This document shows positions 18,673 through 27,987 of a stretch of 64,000 bases of DNA, piece after piece. The translations under genes and the position numbers were made by a program. Below the pieces are notes generated by a model, which had not been told where the DNA came from, did not search any database, and saw nothing but the letters and a program-made list of their open reading frames with translations. Position 1 is the first letter of the stretch. Each line of letters begins with the position of its first letter. The stretch is from Chloroflexota bacterium (GTDB lineage Bacteria; Chloroflexota; Anaerolineae; UBA1429), in contig JAAYAW010000016.1 in NCBI GenBank assembly GCA_012719135.1, positions 1-64,000 on the forward strand. The letters run 5' to 3'.

Positions 18673-20014
18673 TGGAACGCTCCACATGGCACGGCGCCTC
18701 TTCTGGTCGGCCTTCACGGGTTGGCAGGCCTTCCGTGAGCCTTCCTTGCCCTACTGGCCGCCGGAGCGGCTCGCCGCCCTCCAGAGCCGGAGACTGCGGC
18801 GGATCGTCCACTATGCTTACGACACGTTCCCGTACTACAGGGACTTGTTCGACCGCGAACACCTGCGACCAGAGCAGATACGTTGCGCAGACGATCTCAG
18901 GAAACTGCCGATCGTGGAGGCCGATGCGCTTTGCCACGCGCCGGACAGCTTTGTGTCTCAAAGATATCGAGCCGGGTCAGGGGCCATGCTGATGAGCAGC
19001 GGTGTGTCTGGGAACTCAAAGCTTGTTCATTGGGATACTGCCGCACTTTGCCGCATCCTGGCCAGCAAGCATCGCTATCGCGAGGTGTTGGCGCGCTTTG
19101 TCGGGAAGACGTTCGGCTACCGGGAGATGTCCGTATCCAACCCGGAGAACGTGGCGATTGCCCTGCGCGCCTTCTACGAGGCCAACACCTGGGTTCCGAG
19201 GAGCGTGGATTATGAGCGTTCTCGCGCCCTGTCCACCAGTTCTTTCGACGAGATACTCGAGCAGATCGATGCGTACCGGCCGGACCATCTGGGCGGATAT
19301 GGTGCGACGCTGGGCGCTCTCTATCGCTACGCCCACGAGCATGGAACTCCCTTCTACCGGCCCCTGTTGATCACCTACGGAGCATCGAACTTGCCTGAGC
19401 AGGATCGAGTGCTCTTGGAGGAGCGGTACAACATCCCGGTCGTGTCCTCGTACCAGGCGAGCGAGTTCCTGCGAATTGCGTATCAGTGCGAGCTGCGACA
19501 AAGCTTCCATGTATGCATAGACCAGGTGGCTTTCCGCGTGGTAGACGACGACGGAGTGGACGTTCGCCCGGGAGAACAGGGGCGCATCATACTCACAAAC
19601 CTGGTGAACCATGGCACAGTGCTGCTCAACTATGCCTTGGGTGACCTCGTTATCCTCGGGGAGGGCCCCTGCGCCTGCGGCCGGACCTTGCCAACCATTC
19701 GAGCCATCGTGGGGCGCGCGTTTGACCTTCTCGTACTTCCCGGCGGGCAGCGCACCCATATGGATGGGCTCATCAAGGGCTTTGCGTACCGGCGCCATCT
19801 GGTCCAGTGGCAGATGGAGCAATACACGCTCTATCGCTACACCGTGCGCGTGGTGCCCGACAGCCAGGTGGACTGGGACACCCTGGCCACCGCTTTGGCG
19901 CTCCACCTCCGCCAGATGATCCATCCCGAGGCCGTGATAGCCATCGAGCGGCTCGAGTACATCCCCGTGGGCCGCTCAGGCAAGTTCAAAGCCTGCATCT
20001 CTCACCTGTCATGA
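18662..20014 (+). CDS. PaaK/CapK-like AMP-forming ligase (phenylacetate-CoA ligase / coenzyme F390 synthetase family)
   Basis: LRRIVHYAYDTFPYYRDLFDREHLRPEQIRCADDLRKLPIVE, MLMSSGVSGNSKLVHWD, LTNLVNHGTVLLNYALGDLVILGEGPCACGRTLPTI. Confidence 0.88.
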   Translation: MNPDGTLHMARRLFWSAFTGWQAFREPSLPYWPPERLAALQSRRLRRIVHYAYDTFPYYRDLFDREHLRPEQIRCADDLRKLPIVEADALCHAPDSFVSQRYRAGSGAMLMSSGVSGNSKLVHWDTAALCRILASKHRYREVLARFVGKTFGYREMSVSNPENVAIALRAFYEANTWVPRSVDYERSRALSTSSFDEILEQIDAYRPDHLGGYGATLGALYRYAHEHGTPFYRPLLITYGASNLPEQDRVLLEERYNIPVVSSYQASEFLRIAYQCELRQSFHVCIDQVAFRVVDDDGVDVRPGEQGRIILTNLVNHGTVLLNYALGDLVILGEGPCACGRTLPTIRAIVGRAFDLLVLPGGQRTHMDGLIKGFAYRRHLVQWQMEQYTLYRYTVRVVPDSQVDWDTLATALALHLRQMIHPEAVIAIERLEYIPVGRSGKFKACISHLS

Positions 20015-21027
20015 AACCAACGCTCACGGTAATCGTTCCGGTGTACAACGATAGCGCCAACCTGGCGGTATGCTACGCCGCGCTGTCACGCTCGACGCGA
20101 CCTCCCGATCAGGTGATCGTCATCGATGACGGCAGCAGCGAGCCACTGCCGGAGCCGCCAGAGACACTACCGGTGCTGCAGCTGCGCCTGCCCGACGGAC
20201 CACAGGGCTCCTTTGTGGCGCGAAACCGGGGTGTATCACGCGCCCGGGGCGAGATTCTTGTGTTTGTCGATGCGGACGTGCGAGTCCACAAAGACGCCCT
20301 GGATCGCCTCGTCACGTACCTGTGCGATCACCCATCGGTGGCAGCGGTCTTTGGCTCCTATGATGATGCCCCGGCAGCCCCCCACTGGGTATCCCGCTAC
20401 AAGAACCTGATGCACCATTATGTCCACCAACACGCAAAGCGAGAGGCCGCTTCGTTCTGGACGGGCCTTGGCGCCATCCGGCGTTCTGCCTTTGACGCCG
20501 TGGGCGGGTTCAGCACCAACGCGCGCACGGTGCGCGATATCGATATGGGCATTCGTCTGGCGCACGCCGGCCACCGCGTTCATGTTGCCCCGGAGATACA
20601 GGGCACGCACCTGAAGCGCTGGTCATTTAGGAAGATGATTCGCTCGGACATCCTGGACCGGGCGATACCCTGGACACGGCTGATCGCCCATGCGGGCAGT
20701 CTCCCGGACGACCTGAACCTGGCCGTCAGCAGCCGCTGGAGCGCTGCATTCGCATGGGCAGGATTGGTCTCCTTGGCCGCCGTTCCGCTCTGGGGGCCTG
20801 CAGTGATCGCGTGCTTACTCTGCTTGGGGGCAGTCGCCCTTCTGAACAGGGCGCTCTGGCGCTTTATGGCGGCACACGGCGGGGGACTGTTCGCCGTGGG
20901 GGCCTTCTGTCTCTATACCCTCTACCTGCTCTACAGCAGCGCCACCTTTGTCGTCGTATTCCCTCTAGAACGGGCGAAGACGCTCGGGGATCGGTCCGCG
21001 CCAAAACAGGGGGGGATATGGCCATAG
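20011..21027 (+). CDS. Glycosyltransferase family 2
   Basis: LTVIVPVYNDSANLAVCYAALSRSTRPPDQVIVIDDGS, ILVFVDADVRVH; C-terminal TM helices; ATG 20011 overlaps the previous stop. Confidence 0.93.
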   Translation: MKPTLTVIVPVYNDSANLAVCYAALSRSTRPPDQVIVIDDGSSEPLPEPPETLPVLQLRLPDGPQGSFVARNRGVSRARGEILVFVDADVRVHKDALDRLVTYLCDHPSVAAVFGSYDDAPAAPHWVSRYKNLMHHYVHQHAKREAASFWTGLGAIRRSAFDAVGGFSTNARTVRDIDMGIRLAHAGHRVHVAPEIQGTHLKRWSFRKMIRSDILDRAIPWTRLIAHAGSLPDDLNLAVSSRWSAAFAWAGLVSLAAVPLWGPAVIACLLCLGAVALLNRALWRFMAAHGGGLFAVGAFCLYTLYLLYSSATFVVVFPLERAKTLGDRSAPKQGGIWP

Positions 21028-21043
21028 CCATATCCCCCCCTGT
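21006..21043. terminator. Perfect 17-bp hairpin at the end of the GT2 gene, facing tRNA-Pro
   Basis: ACAGGGGGGGATATGGC-CATA-GCCATATCCCCCCCTGT; the GT2 stop codon lies inside it. Confidence 0.7.
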
Positions 21044-21055
21044 CGTTACCGCCTG

Positions 21056-21129
21056 TCGGGGCGAGAGGACTTGAACCTCCGACCTCACGGACCCGAACCG
21101 TGCGCGCTTCCGGACTGCGCTACGCCCCG
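21056..21129 (-). tRNA. tRNA-Pro (CGG)
   Basis: Complete cloverleaf on the minus strand: CGGGGCG acceptor, D arm GCGC..GCGC, anticodon loop TTCGGGT, T loop TTCAAGT; C1-G72 as in bacterial tRNA-Pro. Confidence 0.95.
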
Positions 21130-21188
21130 ACGACAGGGAGAGTATAGGTGCATGCGGTTCTCATGGCAAATCGCCGACGCGGCCTGCG

Positions 21189-22079
21189 TCAGTTGCGAAG
21201 CCTACTCACTTTGACGATGAGGTCCGCGAGCAATCCGATGGCCGCAACTTGCACCGCGCCGAGCAGAATGATCACGGTCGAAGCCGGAACATGCCCGGTA
21301 AACTGAAAACGAAACAGATCAACAACCAGCTTGATGAACCCCGCGAGAAATAGTAACCCGCATGCGGGAATAAACAATCTTAACGGATTAAAGTACATGA
21401 TCGTGCGGATCACCAGAGTCAGGTAGTTGTATGTATCCCGCACGGGATGGAAGGTGCTGCGACCGATACGCTCGTGATATTCGATAGGGATCCAGCGCAC
21501 CATGTACCCGCTGCTCAGAGCGGCCATCGTGATGGTGCTCACCCACGAGTGCGAGTTGGGTAGAATTCCATAGAAGCGTTCTACGAGATCCTTACGCATG
21601 GCGCGCAGCCCAGAGTTCAGATCTGGGATGCGGTACTCTACCATGTACGAAGCCAGCCTGCGGATAAAGTCCTTTGCCGGGCGCCGGAGCCATGCCACGG
21701 TGCCCGCCTCTCTTTCCCTGGCCCCGATCACCATGTGAGCCCCTTCGTCAAGAACACGGATCATCTCGGGGATGGCACCGGCCGGGTAGGTCCCGTCGGC
21801 GTCGGTCATCACGATGTACTTGCCCAACGCTGCCCGGACACCCGTCGTCCGAGCGGCTCCAGTGCCCCTGTTCTGGGTGTGTGAGATAACCCTCACGTTG
21901 TCGTACCGGGATGACTGCGCAGCGGTGTCATCCGTCGAACCGTCATCCACCACGATGATCTCATAGCCCAGTGCTAGCCCGTCCATGACGACAATCAGGT
22001 CCCGCAGCACTGGCCCGATGGCCTCGTGTTCATTGTATGCCGGGATGACCATGCTGACGACGATTCCACTCGTTTCCAT
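21189..22079 (-). CDS. Glycosyltransferase family 2 (polyprenyl-phosphate sugar synthase-like, C-terminal TM)
   Basis: VVSMVIPAYNEHEAIGPVLRDL, IIVVDDGSTDDTA, YIVMTDADGTYPAGAIPEM; two C-terminal TM helices. Confidence 0.93.
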   Translation of the reverse strand: METSGIVVSMVIPAYNEHEAIGPVLRDLIVVMDGLALGYEIIVVDDGSTDDTAAQSSRYDNVRVISHTQNRGTGAARTTGVRAALGKYIVMTDADGTYPAGAIPEMIRVLDEGAHMVIGAREREAGTVAWLRRPAKDFIRRLASYMVEYRIPDLNSGLRAMRKDLVERFYGILPNSHSWVSTITMAALSSGYMVRWIPIEYHERIGRSTFHPVRDTYNYLTLVIRTIMYFNPLRLFIPACGLLFLAGFIKLVVDLFRFQFTGHVPASTVIILLGAVQVAAIGLLADLIVKVSRLRN

Positions 22080-22161
22080 GCATCTACTCCCTCTGGTAGC
22101 CTGCGACGAGTATAGGCTTCGCCGACGCAAGCGACAAGGACTCATCCTTGGCCACGGATGG

Positions 22162-22190
22162 TTGAGCCAGCCACATCTACACTCTATAAT
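22162..22190 (+). promoter_or_regulatory. Putative sigma70-type promoter for the FGGY kinase
   Basis: TTGAGC (22162-22167), 17 nt, TATAAT (22185-22190). Confidence 0.65.
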
Positions 22191-22225
22191 GCTCGCAGAG
22201 ACACGTTACAGGGAGGGCTGTTCCG

Positions 22226-23683
22226 ATGCGCATCGTCCTGGGCCTCGATATCGGTACGACGAGCCTGAGCGCCGTGGCATTCGATGCTGACGAGCAGCGC
22301 GTTGTCACCCAGGCTGTTCTGCCAAACCGGGGTGCCTTGTACGAAGATCTGCCGGGGGGGCTCCTGGGTGCCGAACTCGATCTGGCGATCGTGCACGATC
22401 AGCTGATTGAGCTCCTTGGGCAAATCGCTGCCGCCCTGCCCGATCGAGAGGCAGTCCGAGCGATCGGTCTGACGGGACAGCAACACGGCATGGCCTTGTT
22501 CGATGAACAGCTATACCCCGCCGGCCGCGCGATCACCTGGCAGGATCAACGGACGCTCTGTCCATACGGTTCCGGCACAGCCACCTGGCTGGAGGCCTTT
22601 GTGGCCGAGGCTGGCGGCGAAGGCGCTTTTGTGCACACGGGATGCCGCCCTGCCGCCGGCTTTATGGGCCCTTCGCTGTATTGGGTCTTGAGACAGGCGT
22701 CCGGCCCTCGCCAGTTCGCCCACGCCTGCCTCATACCGGATGCCGCTTTCGTGCTGCTAACGGGATGCCCTCCGGTCACAGACGTAACCGACGGAGCCAG
22801 CTCTGGACTGGTGGACATCGTCCACGGTGAGTGGGCATGGGAGATCATCGAACGACTCAAGTTGCCCCCTTCCCTGTTCCCGCCTATCCATCCTGCAGGC
22901 CTTCCCTTCGGCACGCTTGACGCGGCCATCTCGCGAGTTACGGGCCTGCCCAGGGTACCGGTCTGCGTCGCGGCCGGCGATAACCAGGCTAGCTTCGCCG
23001 GATCCGTGCGAGACCCCGGCAGGAGCGTCCTCGTGAACGTCGGCACCGGGGGGCAGGTCTCGGTGGTGATCCCAACCTACGGCACGGCCGAAGGACTCGA
23101 GACCCGGGCTTACTTTGGCGGCCTCTTCCTTCTGGTGGGTGCCGGTCTCTACGGTGGGCGTGCCTATGCCTACCTCAGATCGTTCTTTGAGAGCGTAGGT
23201 CAGACGATCTATGACATGAGTACGTGCGATGACCTTTACGGACGCATGAACAAGCTGGCCGAGGCGACGCCGCCCGGTGCCGACGGCCTCCGCTGCAGGC
23301 CGCTGTTCACCGGCACCCGAACCAATCCGGATACGCGGGCGAGCCTTACGGGCATCGGTCCGACGAACTTTACCCCTGGGCATCTCGCGAGAGCTTTGCT
23401 CGAGGGAATCGCTGAGGGGTTTGGCGAGATGTACGCGGCGATGCGCCCACTATCCGGTGGCCGGTCCACGCTGGTGGGCGCTGGAAACGGGCTGACTCTG
23501 AACCCTTTGCTGGCTGCAATCGTGGCGGATCGCTTTGACCTGCCGCTGCACCTGGCAGGCACGACGGAGGCCGCAGCTCTGGGAGCAGCGCTCCTCGCGG
23601 CCAACGGCGCTGGGATACTCTCCATCGAAGAAGGCTCCCGCAGCATCGTATATGACAGGGTGATCCAGCCAGAGACCCCCTGA
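22226..23683 (+). CDS. FGGY-family carbohydrate kinase, sedoheptulokinase-like
   Basis: MRIVLGLDIGTTSLSAVAFD, IGLTGQQHGM, VCVAAGDNQASFAGSV, NVGTGGQVSVV. Confidence 0.9.
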   Translation: MRIVLGLDIGTTSLSAVAFDADEQRVVTQAVLPNRGALYEDLPGGLLGAELDLAIVHDQLIELLGQIAAALPDREAVRAIGLTGQQHGMALFDEQLYPAGRAITWQDQRTLCPYGSGTATWLEAFVAEAGGEGAFVHTGCRPAAGFMGPSLYWVLRQASGPRQFAHACLIPDAAFVLLTGCPPVTDVTDGASSGLVDIVHGEWAWEIIERLKLPPSLFPPIHPAGLPFGTLDAAISRVTGLPRVPVCVAAGDNQASFAGSVRDPGRSVLVNVGTGGQVSVVIPTYGTAEGLETRAYFGGLFLLVGAGLYGGRAYAYLRSFFESVGQTIYDMSTCDDLYGRMNKLAEATPPGADGLRCRPLFTGTRTNPDTRASLTGIGPTNFTPGHLARALLEGIAEGFGEMYAAMRPLSGGRSTLVGAGNGLTLNPLLAAIVADRFDLPLHLAGTTEAAALGAALLAANGAGILSIEEGSRSIVYDRVIQPETP

Positions 23684-23847
23684 TACACAGTTGAGCGACG
23701 GGCCGGGTCAGGCATCTGCTCTTGAGCCTGTGCTCACACGAGCAGGTCCAGGGAGGGCCGGGGCCGAAGCGCTCGTCGCGCCGGCCCGTCGTGAGGTGCC
23801 TGTGCCTCTGATAACCATGCGCCACCACCTCTACCGCGCCAGTTGTC

Positions 23848-23876
23848 TTGACACCCCATCGCGTCGTGCCTAGAAT
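23848..23876 (+). promoter_or_regulatory. Strong sigma70-type promoter for DUF1015-serA
   Basis: TTGACA (23848-23853), exactly 17 nt, TAGAAT (23871-23876). Confidence 0.7.
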
Positions 23877-23996
23877 GCCCTAGTGTCCGGCCAGGAAGGC
23901 CGGCCAGGCAACAGCGCCGACAGTGCCAGGCTGCGACCATGGCAGCCCGGCTGACTGGTCGGCTTTTTCGATTCCCAGGGATGGGAGGCTATACCC

Positions 23997-25280
23997 GTGC
24001 CCGAGATACGTCCCTTCACAGGCATTCGCTACGCCCCCTCGCACCTCTCTGCCGGGGTACTCGCCCCTCCTTTTGACGTCATCGACGAGGAGCAACGCCG
24101 TGCTCTGGCTGAGCGCTCTCCTCACAACGTGGTCGTCATCGATAAGGGACCGGTCGACCACGGAGATGAATGGTACGCGCTCGCCGCAGCTGTGCGAGAT
24201 CGCTGGCTCGAGCAGGGGGTCCTCCTGAGGGATCCCACGCCGGGCTTTTATGGTTACAGGCAGTCCTTCTCGATGCAGGGGCAGGAATACACCCGCACTG
24301 GCTTTGTCGCGGCGGTACGCCTGGCCCCTTGGGGCCAGGGGGTTCACCCACACGAACGGACGCGTACGGGAGATCGTGCCGACCGGCTCAAGCTCACGAG
24401 AGCCCTGCACGCCAACATGAGCCCGGTCTTTGGGCTCTATTCGGACACCGCGGGGACTCTGGATCGTTTTCTCGAGCCACCGGAGGAACCTCTGCTCGAC
24501 GAGGTTCCAGTGGATGGGGTGCGACACACCTTCTGGCGCATCGACGATGCCGAGAGTGTGGAGGAGTTGCGGTCACAGATCGCTTCGCGCGACATCGTGA
24601 TCGCCGATGGGCACCATCGTTACGAGACGGCGCTCGCTTACCAGGCGGAGATGCGCTCGCAGCAACCCTTGGCTACAGCCTCTCAGGCCTGGGACTATGT
24701 GATGATGTACCTCACCAATGCCGACGCACCCGGCCTCGTGATCCTGCCGACGCATCGGCTGGTCAATAAGTCGAACCTCGATCAGGAAGCCCTGTTGCAC
24801 TCCCTCGGTAGCCAGTTTGAGATCTATCCACTCTGGGACCATTCCCAGATCGCAGAGCGCCTGCGATCTGCCGCTGAGAGCACCCTGTCATTGGCCATGT
24901 ACACTCGGGATATGGGCAACTTCATGCTCAAGCTCAAGGCGGGAGTCGGCAAGCCCTCCGCGAGCCGACCCCAGGGAGAGTCTCTTCTGGAGGCCCTCGA
25001 TGTGGTCGCTCTACAGGAAAGAATCCTCTGCCCACTGCTCGGCATCTCCCAGGAGGATCTGGCTGCCTCCGCCGGGGTGACCTACACAACAGATGCGGAC
25101 GTCGCGCTGCGCGAGGTTCGGGAAGGCCGGGCTGAACTGGCCTTTATACTCAATCCGACGACGACGGAGCAAGTCTGGCGGGCAGCCACGACGGGGCTGT
25201 TCATGCCGCAGAAGAGCACGTACTTTTACCCAAAGCTGCTCACGGGCCTCGTGTTCAACCCGCTGGACGACCCGAGATAG
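23997..25280 (+). CDS. DUF1015 family protein
   Basis: PEIRPFTGIRYAPSHLSAGVLAPPFDVIDEEQR, HPHERTRTGDRADRLKLTRAL, IADGHHRYETAL; GTG start. Confidence 0.93.
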   Translation: MPEIRPFTGIRYAPSHLSAGVLAPPFDVIDEEQRRALAERSPHNVVVIDKGPVDHGDEWYALAAAVRDRWLEQGVLLRDPTPGFYGYRQSFSMQGQEYTRTGFVAAVRLAPWGQGVHPHERTRTGDRADRLKLTRALHANMSPVFGLYSDTAGTLDRFLEPPEEPLLDEVPVDGVRHTFWRIDDAESVEELRSQIASRDIVIADGHHRYETALAYQAEMRSQQPLATASQAWDYVMMYLTNADAPGLVILPTHRLVNKSNLDQEALLHSLGSQFEIYPLWDHSQIAERLRSAAESTLSLAMYTRDMGNFMLKLKAGVGKPSASRPQGESLLEALDVVALQERILCPLLGISQEDLAASAGVTYTTDADVALREVREGRAELAFILNPTTTEQVWRAATTGLFMPQKSTYFYPKLLTGLVFNPLDDPR

Positions 25281-25303
25281 GCACCATGGAGCCGGGAGGC
25301 AAG

Positions 25304-26902
25304 ATGCGCATACTGGTGACGGAGACGCTGGGCGATTCGGGGATGGCCTATCTGCGCGAGCATGCAGAGGTAGATCAGAGGCTGAGGCTGTCCCATCAAG
25401 AGTTATGCGACATCCTGCCCGAGTATGACGCCCTGATCGTCCGCAGCGCCACGACGGTAGACGACGCGCTGCTCCAGGCAGGGACCCGGCTTCGTGTGGT
25501 CGGGCGCGCCGGCACGGGGGTCGACAACATCGACGTTGAGGCGGCCACCAGGCTCGGGATTCTGGTCGTCAACGCGCCCAGCGGGAACAGCAACGCCGTG
25601 GCGGAGCATACAATCGCCCTGATCCTGGCCATGGCCCGCCAGCTGATACCCGCCGTCTGCTCGATGAAGGAGGGCAGATGGGAAAAGAGCTCGCTGCAGG
25701 GAATAGAGGTTCGCAACAAGGTCCTGGGGCTGGTCGGACTCGGCCGGATCGGGCGACTGGTGGCGTCCAAGGCCAAGGGCCTGGAGATGCGCGTCGTAGC
25801 CTATGATCCCTTCATCTCGGCCGGCGGCGCTGCCTCGATAGGCGTCGAGTTGCTGTCGCTCGACGACCTCTTGAGAACAGCCGACTTTATCTCCGTCCAC
25901 ACGCCGCTCACCCCGGCAACGCACGGCATGATCGGCATTCGCGAGCTCGCCCTTCTCAAGCCGGAAGCGTATCTGATCAATGTCGCGCGCGGAGGCCTAA
26001 TCGATGAGGCCGCCCTGCGGGAGGCGCTATCCGCTGGCCGGCTCGCCGGGGCTGCACTGGACGTCTTTGAGACGGAGCCCGTGAGAGATGCTGATTTCGT
26101 GGCTGATCGAAGGCTCATCGCCACCCCGCATCTCGGCGGCTCGACAGCCGAAGCACAGGAGAACGTCGCGCTGGACGTGGCCGAGGCAATTGTGGATTAC
26201 CTGGAGGGGCGCTTCCCCAGTTCACCTGTGAACGTCCCGTACGTGGCGCCGCAAGCTGCGGGATTCCTGAGGCCCTACGTCGATCTGGCCGAGCGCCTTG
26301 GCCGCTTCTTTATCCAGTGGCGCACGCGAATCTCCGGGCCTATCGAGCTGGTGTTTGAAGGCGAAGTCTGCGAATACGACACCAGGCTCCTCACCTCGGC
26401 GTTCCTGGCCGGCTTGTTGCACTCGGCCACGACGGAGCCCGTGAACATCGTGAATGCCCGGCACATCGCCTCTGGCGCCGGACTCGAGGTTTCAGAGATG
26501 TCCCTCTCACGGCCCGATCGTCCGACCAGTCAGATTACGGCCCGCATGGTCAATGGCCCCGAGCCCCGCGACATCTCCGGCGCACTGATCAACGGCATGC
26601 CCCACCTTGTGGGTCTCGATGGCCAACGCGTGGACTGCGTTGCACAGGGGCACATGCTCGTCGACGTGCATCATGACGTTCCCGGCATCGTCGGAAACCT
26701 GGGCCAGCTTCTGGGCTCCAATGGCGTCAACATATCCTTCGCACAGATGGGGCGCGCGCGCCGTGGTGGAGAGGCCATCATGATTCTGGGATTGGACGAG
26801 GCGCTGCCGGCCAACCTGATCCCCAGGATACTGGAGCTCTCCAACATTCACGTCGTGCGGGCGGTGGAGTTGCCCCCGTTGCCCGGATATGACGAAAACT
26901 AG
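25304..26902 (+). CDS. serA: D-3-phosphoglycerate dehydrogenase with C-terminal ACT domain
   Basis: VGRAGTGVDNIDVEAATRLGILVVNAPSGNSNAVAEHT, GLVGLGRIGRLVASKAKGLEMRVVAYDPF, ACT-like VPGIVGNLGQLLGSNGVNISFAQMGR. Confidence 0.96.
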   Translation: MRILVTETLGDSGMAYLREHAEVDQRLRLSHQELCDILPEYDALIVRSATTVDDALLQAGTRLRVVGRAGTGVDNIDVEAATRLGILVVNAPSGNSNAVAEHTIALILAMARQLIPAVCSMKEGRWEKSSLQGIEVRNKVLGLVGLGRIGRLVASKAKGLEMRVVAYDPFISAGGAASIGVELLSLDDLLRTADFISVHTPLTPATHGMIGIRELALLKPEAYLINVARGGLIDEAALREALSAGRLAGAALDVFETEPVRDADFVADRRLIATPHLGGSTAEAQENVALDVAEAIVDYLEGRFPSSPVNVPYVAPQAAGFLRPYVDLAERLGRFFIQWRTRISGPIELVFEGEVCEYDTRLLTSAFLAGLLHSATTEPVNIVNARHIASGAGLEVSEMSLSRPDRPTSQITARMVNGPEPRDISGALINGMPHLVGLDGQRVDCVAQGHMLVDVHHDVPGIVGNLGQLLGSNGVNISFAQMGRARRGGEAIMILGLDEALPANLIPRILELSNIHVVRAVELPPLPGYDEN

Positions 26903-26928
26903 CAAAGGTCCGGCGAGCGGAACAAAGC

Positions 26929-26961
26929 GGCGCGGGGTGCCTGGATGAAGCGCCCCGCGCC
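26929..26961 (+). terminator. Intrinsic terminator after serA
   Basis: GGCGCGGGGTGC / GCGCCCCGCGCC 12-bp stem (one G.U), 9-nt loop, followed by TTCTCGTTTCT. Confidence 0.75.
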
Positions 26962-27004
26962 TTCTCGTTTCTGTCTCGTACTCGCCGAACCGCGACCTCC
27001 GCGG

Positions 27005-27526
27005 CTACCAGCGCCCCCGGTGTACACGCTCTTCATCGTATTGGGTTCGAGGCTCCTTGGTCTCGCCGGGCACCCCCACGGGCACATAGCACAGAGGAAT
27101 CACCCCCTCAGGAATCCCCAGAATGGCGCGCGCCTCGACCACCCGTTCCTCATTGGGATAGATGCCGCACCAGACAGCACCAAGGCCCAGGGCCACGGCA
27201 GCCATCAGGAGGTTCTCTGTCGCCGCCGAGACGTCCTGGATCCAGAACGCGGGCCGATCCTCGAAGGAGAGGTCGGGCTGGCCACAGGGGATGATGACCA
27301 CAGGGGCCTCCAGGGCCATTCTGGCATGAGGGTGTGATTCGACGATCTTGCGACGCGTCTCCTCGTCACGCACCACGATAAAGTGCCAGGGCTGACGGTT
27401 ACCGGCCGAGGGTGCGGCCATGGCCGCTTTCAGCAGGAGCTCTACCTGTGCATCGGTCACGGCACCCTCAGCGAACTTGCGAATGCTCCGCCGCGCGTAC
27501 ATCGCGTCCAGTACAGAACTGAGCAT
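27005..27526 (-). CDS. Nitroreductase family protein
   Basis: MYARRSIRKFAEGAVTDAQVELLLKAAMAAPSAGNRQPWHFIVV, AVALGLGAVWCGIYP. Confidence 0.95.
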   Translation of the reverse strand: MLSSVLDAMYARRSIRKFAEGAVTDAQVELLLKAAMAAPSAGNRQPWHFIVVRDEETRRKIVESHPHARMALEAPVVIIPCGQPDLSFEDRPAFWIQDVSAATENLLMAAVALGLGAVWCGIYPNEERVVEARAILGIPEGVIPLCYVPVGVPGETKEPRTQYDEERVHRGRW

Positions 27527-27676
27527 GACGATCCTCCTACCATCACCGGCTGGGAACACCTTGACGGGGTCAGGATAGCCGGAGCCCATTCTGGCTGTCA
27601 ACCCACCCACTGGAGGGCAAGCAGCGGACCGGTAATAGCAAAGGACGGACCCATAATGGGACCGTCCTTTGGATTC

Positions 27677-27753
27677 TGGTACCGCATGAGGGATTCGAAC
27701 CCTCGATCTCCGCCTTGAGAGGGCGGTGTCCTAGGCCACTAGACGAATGCGGC
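27677..27753 (-). tRNA. tRNA-Glu (CTC), CCA encoded
   Basis: Cloverleaf on the minus strand: GCCGCAT...ATGCGGT A CCA, anticodon loop CTCTCAA flanked by CCGCC/GGCGG, T loop TTCGAAT. Confidence 0.95.
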
Positions 27754-27987
27754 TCACGATGGGCCATATTGTACACAGAAGGCCGCTACTGTCAAAACCG
27801 GAAAAGGCCTCCCGGCGGGCACTGACTGCCGAACAGCCCGCCTTTGAGCTGAGCCAGTATGCCTGTATCCTGAGGTCAGAGCGGCACATGGAATCACCCG
27901 CTCTCCGAAGACGCGTTCCTTGCCAATCTTGAGCAGAGGACTTATCATTTCACCATCCCATCCCAATGGCCCTGCCGCGATGCAGGC

